Source of the DNA: UBA1268 sp002694955 | GTDB lineage: Bacteria; Planctomycetota; Planctomycetia; Pirellulales; UBA1268 | Assembly: GCA_028066355.1 (NCBI GenBank) | Contig: JALCBP010000005.1 | Coordinates: 13,449-77,448, forward strand | Direction of reading: 5' to 3' | DNA: 64,000 bases | In this document: piece after piece, positions 37,933 to 47,226 of the stretch | How the letters are laid out: every line of letters begins with the position of its first letter | Position numbering within the stretch: the first letter of the stretch is position 1 | Made by a program: the position numbers and the translations under genes | Notes under the pieces: generated by a model | What the model was told of the DNA's origin: nothing | The model's database searches: none | Seen by the model: the letters and a program-made list of their open reading frames with translations, nothing else

Positions 37933-38996
37933 GTGAGCGTGTAATTCAATTTCGTGTTGGCGTGATGGTTTTAGCAACCGCCATCATCGCTGGAATACTA
38001 ATTGTTTTGTTTGGAGATCTACCGAGTCTTGTCCAATCAACCTATCCACTGCGGATGAACTTCTCAGAGGCGAGAGGCGTTTCCAGCGGCACTCCCGTAC
38101 GAAAAAATGGGATTCTTGTTGGACGAGTCAACTCGGTCATGCTCGACGAACTGGGTGGCGTAAGTGTTGTTGCTCAAATTGATTCCTATGTACCGGTCTA
38201 CCGTGATGAGACACCACGCGTCGCGAGCACAATTCTTGGTGACGCAGAAATTGAACTTGTTGCAGGCCGCATTTCACCTCCCCGACAACGAATCACCACA
38301 GATGAAGTTTTACGCGGTGCAGTGTCGAAGGATCCTCTTGAACTTTTTTCCACACTCGAGCCAAAAGTAACTGCTTCCCTGGAATCACTCACTCGGGCAG
38401 GTGACGCTGTTGCTATGCTCTCTGAAAATATTGAGCGGATCTTTGTAAAAGAAGACATTCAAATTGACCAGACTGTCAAGAAACTTGATGTTGCACTAGA
38501 CACCTTTACAACAGCTATGAACAACGTGAATGACATTGTTGGCGACGCAGAAGCACGAGAAAAGCTTAAGGATTCTATCTACACCCTGCCGGATGTTCTC
38601 GTTGATTTGCGAAAGTCTGTCGGGGGAATTAGCGCAACCATTGATACTGCCGATCGCAATCTCCGAAATCTTGAAGGCCTCTCAAGACCCCTCGGTGAAC
38701 GTGGTGCATCAATGGTACAGGGTATAGACCGTGCCATAAATCGCCTTGATACAGTTCTCGTTCAAGCAGCAACTTTCACTCAAGCCCTTAACGAATCTCA
38801 AGGCACACTTGGCAAACTGGTTCGCGATCCAGGGGTTTATAATGATCTGGCCCAAGCCGCGAATAACGTGAATCGCCTGACACAAGATTTACGGCCAATT
38901 ATTGATGACGTTCGGGTGTTTACCGACAAGATTGCACGTCACCCAGAGCAACTTGGCGTGCGTGGCGCACTTGATCGAAAAACCGGCCTGAAGTAA
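37929..38996 (+). CDS. MlaD/MCE-family lipid-binding protein
   Basis: Protein of 355 residues with one N-terminal membrane helix (about 10-29) and an MCE domain at about 38-115 (LRMNFSEARGVSSGTPVRKNGI then LVGRVNSVML). The remainder is helical and coiled-coil-like with leucine-rich heptads, as in long MCE proteins that form tunnels across the periplasm. It should bind lipid substrates for the MlaE/MlaF-type ABC partner encoded just upstream; start overlaps the ATPase stop by four bases. Substrate and direction of transport are unknown. Convergent with cphA, 22 bases apart. Confidence 0.92.
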   Translation: MSERVIQFRVGVMVLATAIIAGILIVLFGDLPSLVQSTYPLRMNFSEARGVSSGTPVRKNGILVGRVNSVMLDELGGVSVVAQIDSYVPVYRDETPRVASTILGDAEIELVAGRISPPRQRITTDEVLRGAVSKDPLELFSTLEPKVTASLESLTRAGDAVAMLSENIERIFVKEDIQIDQTVKKLDVALDTFTTAMNNVNDIVGDAEAREKLKDSIYTLPDVLVDLRKSVGGISATIDTADRNLRNLEGLSRPLGERGASMVQGIDRAINRLDTVLVQAATFTQALNESQGTLGKLVRDPGVYNDLAQAANNVNRLTQDLRPIIDDVRVFTDKIARHPEQLGVRGALDRKTGLK

Positions 38997-39018
38997 TCGT
39001 GGATGATACAAATTTGCT

Positions 39019-41733
39019 TTACAAATCTGATGATCCGTCTTTTTTGTTCTCAGGGTCGAGGTGCATTTTACTCGGGTCTTGGGTCCGAATATCCGCTATT
39101 TGATCAAAACTGATTCCACGAAGTCTATTACCGTAACGATTCATCAACCACGGCATTGTTTGCTCAATCGTATCCGGCTGTAGCAAAACAAGATCACCAG
39201 GTTTCACTGCATCAAGTACCGTCGCAGCAGAGGTTTCCCAATCCCCACCCGACTCGACGACGGCACGACGCTTTGACTGTGTTGTTCTCACGATACCTTC
39301 GGCAATGAGTCGTGTTATCTCCCCCGGACTGCGACCTCTCCTGTAGGCATCTTCATAGATAACAATGCGATCAAATGTCCTGCCCAAGAGTTCACCTTGT
39401 CGCAGAAGATCTTCATTCCGACGATCTCCTGCTGCTGAATATACTGCCGTTCTTTGAGCATCTGGTAGCTTTTCGAGTGTTAAACAGACCTGTTCCAAAG
39501 ACGGTACGTTGTGTCCGTAGTCAACAATTACAGTAGCTCCATCTAATTCAAGCATATTGAATCGCCCAGGACTCCCGCCCAACCCACTCGAGAAGCCCTC
39601 GAGTCCGAGTCGGACCAACTCGAGTGGAACGCCCATGCTCCATGCTGCAGCAGCTGCCGCAAGTGCATTCTCAACCTGAAACGAAACCAAGCCCTGATGA
39701 ACGAGGGGAACTTTTTCTAAATTCGCTAATCGAGTTTCACGAGGTCCATCACATAGTACGATCCACCCGTCACGGATTGTCGCACCAAGACCTCCTGCAG
39801 CCAAGTGTTCGCTTAGAACGGGAAACTCTGGATTAAGAGAGAAGTAAATCACCCGCCCCCGACACCATTTCTTCATATCGACAACCAGCGGATCTGCTGC
39901 ATTGAGGACAGCTGCCCCACTTGGACGTACAGCGGCAACGATTGCACCTTTCACCCAAGCAAGTTGTTCTGGGGTATCGATCTCATGCAGCCCAAGGTGA
40001 TCACCTGAAGCAATATTGGTGACAACGGCCACATCACAAGCATCAAACCCACATCCTTCGCGAAGAATTCCTCCCCTTGCTGTTTCAAGAACGGCCGTTG
40101 TCACATTGGGTTGCGCTAATATTCGACGTGCACTTGCTGGCCCACTGCAATCTCCTGAATCGAGCTGTCTATCGTTTACCCACACGCCTTCCGTACAGGC
40201 AATGCCAACTGTAGCCCCACCGGTTGAGGCTACATGAGCCAGAAGGCGAGTAACTGTTGTTTTTCCGTTTGTGCCAGTTACTGCTGCAACAGGAACCCGA
40301 CCATCATCACCGGTTTCAAAAAGAGTATCAATGATCGCTGAACCAACATCCCGTGACTCTCCAACCGTTGGCTCCAAATGCATTCGAAGCCCAGGACACG
40401 CATTTATTTCAACAACACCCCCATGCTGGATACTCAAGGGTTGATCAATGCGTGTCGCCATAATGTCAACCCCTGCAATATCAAGCCCAACTACTCGTAC
40501 CGCATCGATGGCAAGCCGAATTGTATCTGGATGAACGAGGTCTGTAACATCCTCAGCTGTACCACCAGTACTTAGGTTTGCATTCCTGCGGAGAAGAACA
40601 AGCTGCCCGTCATTCGGGATAGATTCCTTTGAAAAACCTTGCTCACGCAGGGCAACCTCAGCAGCAGCGTCAAGACATAAGAGAGAGAGTGATCCTGCAT
40701 GATCATCACAACGACGTGGATTCCTATTTTCTTTTTGAACAAGCGTTTCAATCGTTGAAATACCATCACCTGTGATACACGGAGCGCAACGACGCGCTGC
40801 TGCAATAAGCTCTTCACCAACAACCAACAGGCGATAATCATCACCTGCTAGACAACGCTCAACAACAACCTCTTCCTCCTCTGAAATTGCCACAGAATAC
40901 GCTTGGGAGACCTCGTCCTGTGTTGTCAACCCAACTGAAACACCTCGGCCCTGATTACCACAGCGAGGCTTGATAACTACTGGCAAGCCAATTTCCGTAG
41001 CCACTTCCCAGGCTTCTTTAGCCGAGAAAACTGGCTTTCCTTTGGCAATTGGAATGCCCGCTTCTTCAAGCAAATCTCGAGTCACCTCCTTATCTTGCGC
41101 GATTGCTTCGCTAACAGCTGATGTCTGGTCAGTCTCAGCCGCAATAATCCGACGCTGCTTCGAACCAATTCCAAGACGGACAAGTGACCCCTCACTGAGC
41201 CTACGTACTGGTATATCTCGACGGCGTGCTGCCTCCACGATCGAGCGAGTACTCGGCCCAAGTTGCTCGAGAAGTAGTTTCTCTCGCAAGGTCTCTATCG
41301 TTTGCTCAACATCAAACTGACTTCCCTCTATCGCTGCCACAAGCAGTGCATGTGCAGCACGCAAGCAATGAATTGCAAACTCTTCTTCCTTATATTCAAT
41401 GATAACATTGTAAACGCCATGTTTTTTCGTCTCGTGCGCCCTTCCGTATCCAACTTCTGTACCAGCAAGTGATTGAAGTTCGAGTGTTACATGCTCAAGA
41501 ACATGCCCCATCCAAGTGCCTGTCCGTAGCCGTTCAAAAAATCCACCACGCTCACCAATCGAGCAACGATGCTCGATCATCGTTGGCAACCAATTCATTA
41601 ATCGTTCATTAAACCCCGCAAGCGTGTGCGAGGGATATTCCTCAAGCCATCCGAGATCAACACGTACTTCAAGAACCGGAAAGCGGGCCCACTGATTAGG
41701 ACCTCGCAGGACTTTAATTGTGTCAATATTCAT
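39019..41733 (-). CDS. cphA: Cyanophycin synthetase
   Basis: Enzyme of 904 residues that makes cyanophycin, multi-L-arginyl-poly-L-aspartate, from Asp and Arg with ATP. An N-terminal domain covers about 1-160. The ATP-grasp part (about 215-470) has PVVIKPRCGNQGRGVSVG, GDDYRLLVVGEELIAAA, GDGISTIETLV and a VVEINACPGLRMHLEP metal-binding segment. The Mur-ligase-like part starts with the P-loop GTNGKTT at 487-493 and continues with VLETARGGILREG. Length agrees with CphA1-type enzymes. It is divergent from an ABC transporter plus DUF1854 gene pair that NCBI families name as cyanophycin metabolism-associated. No cyanophycinase or isoaspartyl dipeptidase in the window. Confidence 0.95.
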   Translation of the reverse strand: MNIDTIKVLRGPNQWARFPVLEVRVDLGWLEEYPSHTLAGFNERLMNWLPTMIEHRCSIGERGGFFERLRTGTWMGHVLEHVTLELQSLAGTEVGYGRAHETKKHGVYNVIIEYKEEEFAIHCLRAAHALLVAAIEGSQFDVEQTIETLREKLLLEQLGPSTRSIVEAARRRDIPVRRLSEGSLVRLGIGSKQRRIIAAETDQTSAVSEAIAQDKEVTRDLLEEAGIPIAKGKPVFSAKEAWEVATEIGLPVVIKPRCGNQGRGVSVGLTTQDEVSQAYSVAISEEEEVVVERCLAGDDYRLLVVGEELIAAARRCAPCITGDGISTIETLVQKENRNPRRCDDHAGSLSLLCLDAAAEVALREQGFSKESIPNDGQLVLLRRNANLSTGGTAEDVTDLVHPDTIRLAIDAVRVVGLDIAGVDIMATRIDQPLSIQHGGVVEINACPGLRMHLEPTVGESRDVGSAIIDTLFETGDDGRVPVAAVTGTNGKTTVTRLLAHVASTGGATVGIACTEGVWVNDRQLDSGDCSGPASARRILAQPNVTTAVLETARGGILREGCGFDACDVAVVTNIASGDHLGLHEIDTPEQLAWVKGAIVAAVRPSGAAVLNAADPLVVDMKKWCRGRVIYFSLNPEFPVLSEHLAAGGLGATIRDGWIVLCDGPRETRLANLEKVPLVHQGLVSFQVENALAAAAAAWSMGVPLELVRLGLEGFSSGLGGSPGRFNMLELDGATVIVDYGHNVPSLEQVCLTLEKLPDAQRTAVYSAAGDRRNEDLLRQGELLGRTFDRIVIYEDAYRRGRSPGEITRLIAEGIVRTTQSKRRAVVESGGDWETSAATVLDAVKPGDLVLLQPDTIEQTMPWLMNRYGNRLRGISFDQIADIRTQDPSKMHLDPENKKDGSSDL

Positions 41734-42418
41734 TGGCGAAAGGCACTATAGGGTATTTGTTGAGGCTGAATCAGAGTGGAGTAACAATCTATTGCAATGA
41801 GGACGCTTGATGAAAATTGATTAAGAGGGAAAGGACAGTCTTGGAGCCTCTTTGGTTGTGATCTACCGTGTTCACAGCAAAATGATTGCTATAACGCAGC
41901 TGTATCGAAGTCGCTTCAATGAGTCCAGCAAAGCATGACGCCGTTATTTCCAGAATTTCTTTTCGGCACGATTTCATTGAAACGAACCATGATACGATAC
42001 TATTTGGCGACACCAAATCCAAGTTTTATTCCTTCAATACTGTGCTCAATACCACTTTTGAGCATTTCATATGGAATGAAATCAGAAACTCATCGTGTTA
42101 AACGGAATGCACTGGAGAATTTCTGTCATTTGATCAACTACCAAGGATTCACTACATGTGCATACTGTGTACCAAAACAAGCGAATCCTTGCCGTTGCAT
42201 CATTGAATATGGTTTCCTGATGATCCCCCCTGCCTTTTCCTGCTTCATTACGACATTCTTCAGAATTACCTCGATTTCAATGTAAATCACACTCCGTGGC
42301 TTTCCCCGATTTTAGTCGGTAGTTTTTTCACACAAAAAAGCACTGTTGTGTGTAATTTCTATACACCTCGTATCACTGATTCCTTACGCTTTCAGCAAAA
42401 CATGCCACAGCATCTGCA
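41734..42418. other. Long divergent intergenic region cphA / ABC transporter
   Basis: About 685 bases between the divergent cphA and ABC transporter genes. Short open frames exist on both strands (up to 116 codons from 41935) but lack protein-like composition and were not called. A 7-bp inverted repeat CACACAA/TTGTGTG with a 10-base loop lies at 42329-42352, about 65 bases before the ABC gene, and a weaker CCGA/TCGG hairpin with a T-rich tail lies just before it. The region probably contains the promoters of both cyanophycin-related units. No RNA gene recognised. Confidence 0.5.
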
Positions 42419-44698
42419 ATGCCACTAAAAATGCCATCCGCTGAATCCTTTGATCGTATCGGGGCTGAAACAGCAGAGACCTTGCTGGCATGCTGTCATA
42501 TCAACCTTGATGACGAAGCACAATTTAGCTCGAGTTGGTTAGCAATTTCTACGACAGCCCTTTACGCAGGAGAAGGCTACCCTCTCACTTCACAACACAG
42601 TATTGAAGAATGCAAAATTCACGCGCAGCGTTGCTGGCCACTGCAAAAAAATCTTCGACTGACCATGACAAATCGGCCTACCATCGGCCAACTTGAACTG
42701 CGCGCAGGTCAGGAAGTTCTTGAATGTTGGAAATTTAGTGCCGGAATCACGTCAGACGTTGAACGATTAAAAGATTGTTTTGAAACAGCACGTGATGATT
42801 TGTTTTTAAGCGAAAAATCGACTTTGAAACAAAGCTTTAAAAGTGAAAGTCCTTATCCCAAAGATTCAAAAAAAGTAACAAAGGGATCATTTGCTGCACT
42901 TCTTCGGGTACTGAGCTTTGCTGGTCCATACTGGCGGGTCGTCACAATCGGTACGGTGCTCGCACTTGCTACTACGTTCGCCAGTCTCGTACCTCCATAT
43001 CTGACAATGCCACTTGTCGACAGAGTACTTATCCCGCAACAATCTGGAGAACATGTCACTATTGGAACCGCCATGCCCTACCTCGCTGGGCTAGCTGCAG
43101 CAGCCATTCTTGCTTCTTCTCTTGGATGGGGACGGACATGGATACTCGCCTGGGTTAGTGAGCGCATCACGGCAGATATGCGAATTCGTACCTATGCCCA
43201 TGTGCAATCATTATCACTCGACTTTTTTGCCACCCACCGAACTGGTGACCTTATTTCCAGAATTGGAAGTGATACCGAGCGGCTGAATAACTACGTGTCG
43301 ATTAGCCTCATCGATTTTTTCTCGAATCTTCTTCTCGTAGTATTCACCGCAATTGTGCTATTTACCATCTCTCCACTACTTGCGGTGATGACTCTTGTAC
43401 CCTTTCCCTTTGTCGTTTGGCTTGTCTATTCTGTCCGTGGCAGATTACACCAAGGATTTTCTCGAAGTCGTATTGCTTGGGCTGATATGACAAGTGTTCT
43501 GGCTGACACCATTCCGGGAATCCGTGTTGTGAAAGCATTTGCGCAAGAGAAGCGGGAGATCAGTCGTTTCAGACGTGCTAATCATCGCGTGCTTGAGGCG
43601 AACGACCATGTCAATGTTACGTGGAGCTACTTTGGTCCACTTGTCACACTATTCAGTGAATTTGGAATCCTTGTCATTTGGGCAAGTGGAGTGTGGTTAG
43701 TTTTCAATAACTCTGTCACTGTTGGGACATTAACTGCATTTCTGGCTTACATATCAAGATTTTATGGCAAAGTTGAATCCATGGTACGAATGGTTCCAGC
43801 GACTCAACGGGCAGCTGCAAGCGCACAACGAATCTGTGATCTTCTCGACTGCCGTCCAACAGTGGCAGAGCCCACTGCTCCACATCAAATTAAACAATTC
43901 AAAGGGCAGATTGATTTACAGAACATCTATTTTCGCTATGGCAACCGTGAAGTCATTCACGGACTAAACCTCACTATCAAAGCTGGAGAAATGATCGGGC
44001 TTGTTGGAACAAGTGGTGCCGGGAAGACGACACTCGCTAATCTTATCTGCCGTTTTCATGATCCAAGTAGTGGCACTATCTGTATTGATGGGATAGATCT
44101 TCGTAAACTTGCATTAAATAATTACCGACAACATATCGGATGCGTTTTGCAGGAACCTTTCCTATTTTTTGGGTCGATTGCCGAAAATATTTCGTACGGA
44201 CGCCCAGAAGCTTCGAGAGATGAAATAGTAAGCGCCGCCCGAGCTGCCGGAGCCCATGACTTTATTCTCCGTCTTCCCCATGCATACGATTCACGGGTTG
44301 GTGAACGGGGAGCCCAGCTCTCAGGGGGTGAACGACAGCGGATTTCAATTGCTCGAGCTCTTCTAGTCAACCCTGCGATACTCATTCTTGATGAAGCAAC
44401 ATCGAGTGTCGACGCTGAGACTGAATCGGTTATTCAACACGCTATCGAGGAACTTGTAACCGGGCGAACTACGATAGCAATTGCTCATAGGCTGGCCACT
44501 CTTCGCCGAGCAGATCGTTTAGTTGTCCTCGAGCATGGCCAGATTGTTGAAATTGGCACTCATGATGAACTACTTGCTCTTGGCAGGACCTACGCCCGCC
44601 TTTACCAGACCCAAATCATTGATAGCCACAAACAAGACCTCATGGCAGAAACTTTATACAACACGAAATTCGCTACAAAGGAAAAACTGTTTGAATGA
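42419..44698 (+). CDS. Cyanophycin metabolism-associated ABC transporter (permease-ATPase fusion)
   Basis: Protein of 759 residues. An N-terminal soluble region of about 150 residues, possibly PH-like (SSWLAISTTALYAGEG, LRLTMTNRPTIGQLELRAGQ), precedes a type I exporter-like core: six transmembrane helices at about 165-450 (SFAGPYWRVVTIGTVLALA onward) and an ATPase with Walker A GTSGAGKT at 530-537, signature LSGGERQRISIARALL and Walker B AILILDEATSSVDAE. Half-transporters of this type act as dimers. It is divergent from cphA and followed by a DUF1854 gene, the arrangement annotated as cyanophycin-associated. What is transported is not known. Confidence 0.85.
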   Translation: MPLKMPSAESFDRIGAETAETLLACCHINLDDEAQFSSSWLAISTTALYAGEGYPLTSQHSIEECKIHAQRCWPLQKNLRLTMTNRPTIGQLELRAGQEVLECWKFSAGITSDVERLKDCFETARDDLFLSEKSTLKQSFKSESPYPKDSKKVTKGSFAALLRVLSFAGPYWRVVTIGTVLALATTFASLVPPYLTMPLVDRVLIPQQSGEHVTIGTAMPYLAGLAAAAILASSLGWGRTWILAWVSERITADMRIRTYAHVQSLSLDFFATHRTGDLISRIGSDTERLNNYVSISLIDFFSNLLLVVFTAIVLFTISPLLAVMTLVPFPFVVWLVYSVRGRLHQGFSRSRIAWADMTSVLADTIPGIRVVKAFAQEKREISRFRRANHRVLEANDHVNVTWSYFGPLVTLFSEFGILVIWASGVWLVFNNSVTVGTLTAFLAYISRFYGKVESMVRMVPATQRAAASAQRICDLLDCRPTVAEPTAPHQIKQFKGQIDLQNIYFRYGNREVIHGLNLTIKAGEMIGLVGTSGAGKTTLANLICRFHDPSSGTICIDGIDLRKLALNNYRQHIGCVLQEPFLFFGSIAENISYGRPEASRDEIVSAARAAGAHDFILRLPHAYDSRVGERGAQLSGGERQRISIARALLVNPAILILDEATSSVDAETESVIQHAIEELVTGRTTIAIAHRLATLRRADRLVVLEHGQIVEIGTHDELLALGRTYARLYQTQIIDSHKQDLMAETLYNTKFATKEKLFE

Positions 44699-44747
44699 GT
44701 ATGAATTGCAAGTGATATGCCAGGAAAAAATAAAGAACGTAACTCAA

Positions 44748-45215
44748 ATGAACATCAATGACTGTAGGTTTACGCGTTTGTCAGATGGAAAAGTTACCCT
44801 GCTTACACCTGCAGGTGATCGCCATGAAGCCGTCCGCCTTGTGCGAGCATTTCCATTCACAGCCGCGAATGGACCAGTCGCTGTTGTAGACAGCAAAGGG
44901 AATGAAATTCTCTGGATCAAGGATCCTGACTCACTTTCATTGACACATCAAGAATTTATTCAAAACCAAATAAAACGAGAAGAATTCCTGCCCAGGATTC
45001 AATTTATTAAGTCGGTATCACAAGGGACGCCCCATCAATGGAATGTGGCTACCGACCGAGGGGAAAATACTTTTGAGCAAGCCGCTTCTGATGGAGTTGT
45101 CTGGCATCCAGACGGGAGCGTCTCCATCACTGATTGTGATGGTATTTGCTACCTGATCCCAGCTGTCCAGAAACTGGACCGGCACAGCCGAAGGCTTCTT
45201 GAGCGGTATAGCTAG
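44748..45215 (+). CDS. DUF1854 protein, cyanophycin-associated
   Basis: Protein of 155 residues of the DUF1854 family, unknown biochemical role. Characteristic segments are VRAFPFTAANGPVAVVDSKGNEILWIKD, LEKEEFLPRI-like KREEFLPRIQFIKSVSQGTP, and a C-terminal DCDGICYLIPAVQKLDRHSRRLLERY. ATG 44748 was chosen since the homologous region begins there; the frame is open further upstream into the ABC gene. It is 49 bases after the ABC transporter stop and probably in one transcript with it. No signal peptide or membrane segment, so cytoplasmic, perhaps a partner of the transporter. Confidence 0.82.
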   Translation: MNINDCRFTRLSDGKVTLLTPAGDRHEAVRLVRAFPFTAANGPVAVVDSKGNEILWIKDPDSLSLTHQEFIQNQIKREEFLPRIQFIKSVSQGTPHQWNVATDRGENTFEQAASDGVVWHPDGSVSITDCDGICYLIPAVQKLDRHSRRLLERYS

Positions 45216-45228
45216 CGGAAAATACCGC
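45203..45228 (+). terminator. Weak hairpin overlapping the DUF1854 stop
   Basis: GCGGTAT (45203-45209) pairs with ATACCGC (45222-45228) around a 12-base loop that includes the stop codon; CTTTCTTC follows. The stem is short and the tail is only partly T-rich, so terminator function is a guess. The next 180 bases before the YTV gene show nothing else. Confidence 0.3.
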
Positions 45229-45415
45229 CTTTCTTCACCAATCCCTCTCATCTGCCAGCTCTTGTTTAAAACTGGATGGAATACGCCGTTCATGCGGACT
45301 GCATCCTTATTTTTTTCAGAAAAAAGGCTCAAGAATCCTAACAATTCGGTTGAAAGACATTTCCAAGCAATTAGGCTCGATTCTGTCTTCGAAGTACCTT
45401 TTTGGAGTTTAGGTG

Positions 45416-47074
45416 ATGGTTTCTTTCCAACGTTGCATTGCACGAGCGTCAGCCAATCGTCTTCTTCCTTTCTTGATGAAAGCAGGAGTATCACTCTGTG
45501 TCCTAGCGTCTTTCCTTTCCGCTTCACCAAGTGCTGGCCAATGCTGCGGTCAAGCAATCACAACGCCAGTAGTTTCACAGTCTTATCGTCTGGATTACCG
45601 AACGGTGTATGACGAACAGCAGGTAACTGCCTACAGAATGACATACGAGACAGTTTATGACACCAAGACTTATACAGTCCAAAAACCTGTATGGGAAACG
45701 GAAACTCGAGAACGACGCTATACCGTCCAACGGCCGGTGTGGGAAACTCAGAATCGTGAAGAGCGATATACGGTTATGAAGCCTGTTTATGAAACAGTTG
45801 TTCAAGATCGCAGCTATAACGTTGTACGTGACGTCGTGGAAACAAGTACTCGTGAAGAACGATACACAGTCATGAAACCAACCTACGAGACCTGTATGCA
45901 GCAGCGAGTGAGTACAGTTCGTCGACCAGTTTATGAGACATCAGAAAGACAGGAAGTGTATTCAGTCGCAGAACCTGTTACGTCTATGAGAACTGCTTAT
46001 TCTGTCAGTAGTACTCCTGTTGATACAGTCACACCGGTAGTCACACCTGGCTACACATCACTTGGCTGGCAGCCGAGGGCAACCTATTTCAATCCTTATA
46101 CTGGAGTAACCTCATGGAGACGAGGTGGTCTTGGATGGAATGTTACTCCTGGAGTTGTTGTCAATCAGGTAAATCGAGTTTACCAGCCAACAGTAACTCC
46201 AATTCAGGTGCCACAGACAACTTATGTGAACCGAGTTGTTACTCGAAAAGTACCGGTTCAGACTGTTCGCTATGTGGACGAACAGGTTGTTCAACAAATT
46301 CCAGTACAAACCATGAAAATGGTACCGGAAGTTCAAGTACGGCAGGTACCTGTTCAGACAGTACGAAAAGTAGTCGAACGTGTTGAAAACAAGGTTCCGG
46401 TACAGGTTTGTAAATATGTTGCTGAGGAACAAGTGCGACAGGTACCTATTCAGGTACTTAAGTATATCGCTGAACAACGAGTAGAACCAGTTTCGGTACA
46501 GGTTTGCAAATATGTTGCTGAACAACGAACCGCTCAAGTGCCACGCATTGTCGCAAAACAGGTTCCCTATTCCTACGTTGTGAGAAAGCCTCGTACTGTT
46601 GTAACGCGTGTCCCACTTGATCCGTGTGGAAACCCACTTCCTGTCGCACCGAGTACTGCACCAGTACCTGCCCTTCCTCCAGCCTCGACTCCACCAATGA
46701 CACCAGCGACCTCAACAGCCCCTACGTTGGCTCCCGCAACTCAGGCTCCCGCAACTCAGGCTCCCGCAACTCAGGCCCCCGCAACTCAGGCCCCCGTAGT
46801 AGGTAACGGTCCGATTAAGACCTTCAGTGATAGACCGACCGAAGTGCCTCCCTCAAGCAAAGAAGGCTGGAAAGACTCAGATTTAAACCATATCAACCCA
46901 GAGACTGGAGTTTCTCCATCAGCAGGCCAACCAATTCAAACAAATCGGCCTGCCGAAGACCCAGCCGGAGACCTTGAGCCAAAAGTTCCAACAGCATCGG
47001 AACCAACACCAGCCGCTGGCACATCACTGAAACTTCAGCCAATCCCAGCACCCGCAACAACACATACGACTTGA
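45416..47074 (+). CDS. Secreted YTV-repeat protein (planctomycete cell-envelope type)
   Basis: Protein of 552 residues with a signal peptide (about 20-41, ending SAGQCC). Two repeat blocks share an exact 16-residue period. Block one has Y-T-V-type cores at residues 86, 102, 118, 134, 150, 166 and 182 (for example RRYTVQRPVWET), matching the YTV repeats of Rhodopirellula proteins. Block two has VPVQ-type cores at 279, 295, 311, 327, 343 and 359 (for example KVPVQVCKYVAEEQVR). A Pro/Ala/Thr-rich tail with four APATQ units ends the protein. ATG 45416 is preferred to the GTG one codon before because GGAG lies 8 bases upstream. A structural envelope role is likely but unproven. Confidence 0.82.
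   Translation: MVSFQRCIARASANRLLPFLMKAGVSLCVLASFLSASPSAGQCCGQAITTPVVSQSYRLDYRTVYDEQQVTAYRMTYETVYDTKTYTVQKPVWETETRERRYTVQRPVWETQNREERYTVMKPVYETVVQDRSYNVVRDVVETSTREERYTVMKPTYETCMQQRVSTVRRPVYETSERQEVYSVAEPVTSMRTAYSVSSTPVDTVTPVVTPGYTSLGWQPRATYFNPYTGVTSWRRGGLGWNVTPGVVVNQVNRVYQPTVTPIQVPQTTYVNRVVTRKVPVQTVRYVDEQVVQQIPVQTMKMVPEVQVRQVPVQTVRKVVERVENKVPVQVCKYVAEEQVRQVPIQVLKYIAEQRVEPVSVQVCKYVAEQRTAQVPRIVAKQVPYSYVVRKPRTVVTRVPLDPCGNPLPVAPSTAPVPALPPASTPPMTPATSTAPTLAPATQAPATQAPATQAPATQAPVVGNGPIKTFSDRPTEVPPSSKEGWKDSDLNHINPETGVSPSAGQPIQTNRPAEDPAGDLEPKVPTASEPTPAAGTSLKLQPIPAPATTHTT
46730..46789 (+). repeat. Four 15-bp tandem repeats coding APATQ
   Basis: The unit gctcccgcaactcag occurs three times and a one-base variant (gcccccgcaactcag) once, in frame within the Pro/Ala-rich linker of the YTV protein. 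Copy number is a likely site of slippage, which would change linker length without a frameshift. Confidence 0.95.
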
Positions 47075-47126
47075 GCGTACTAGGTGAGCGTACTAGGTGA
47101 GCGTACTAGGCATGCAGGAACAGTCA
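47072..47126 (+). repeat. 13-bp tandem repeat (three copies) plus 16-bp tail, left of gap
   Basis: TGAGCGTACTAGG is present three times (47072-47110), followed by CATGCAGGAACAGTCA (47111-47126). The first TGA of the first unit is the stop codon of the YTV gene. The same 55 bases recur to the right of the N run. Confidence 0.97.
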
Positions 47127-47226
47127 NNNNNNNNNNNNNNNNNNNNNNNNNNNNNNNNNNNNNNNNNNNNNNNNNNNNNNNNNNNNNNNNNNNNNNNNNN
47201 NNNNNNNNNNNNNNNNNNNNNNNNNN
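47127..47226. other. Assembly gap of 100 N
   Basis: Exactly 100 undetermined bases, a conventional placeholder for a gap of unknown length. It is flanked on both sides by the same 55-base sequence, so the gap was caused by the local tandem repeat or may be artificial. True content and length are unknown. Confidence 0.98.

Noticed and set aside
41935..42285. 116-codon + strand frame between cphA and the ABC transporter
   Set aside because: Composition is not protein-like, no domain or ribosome site, and other short frames overlap it on both strands.
46112..46537. 141-codon minus-strand frame opposite the YTV gene, rich in N/Y/L
   Set aside because: Its repeats are the mirror of the YTV gene's 48-bp periodic sequence; it is an antisense shadow.
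46730..46789. Short regular repeats considered as a CRISPR-like array
   Set aside because: Units are directly tandem without spacers and code in frame for APATQ.
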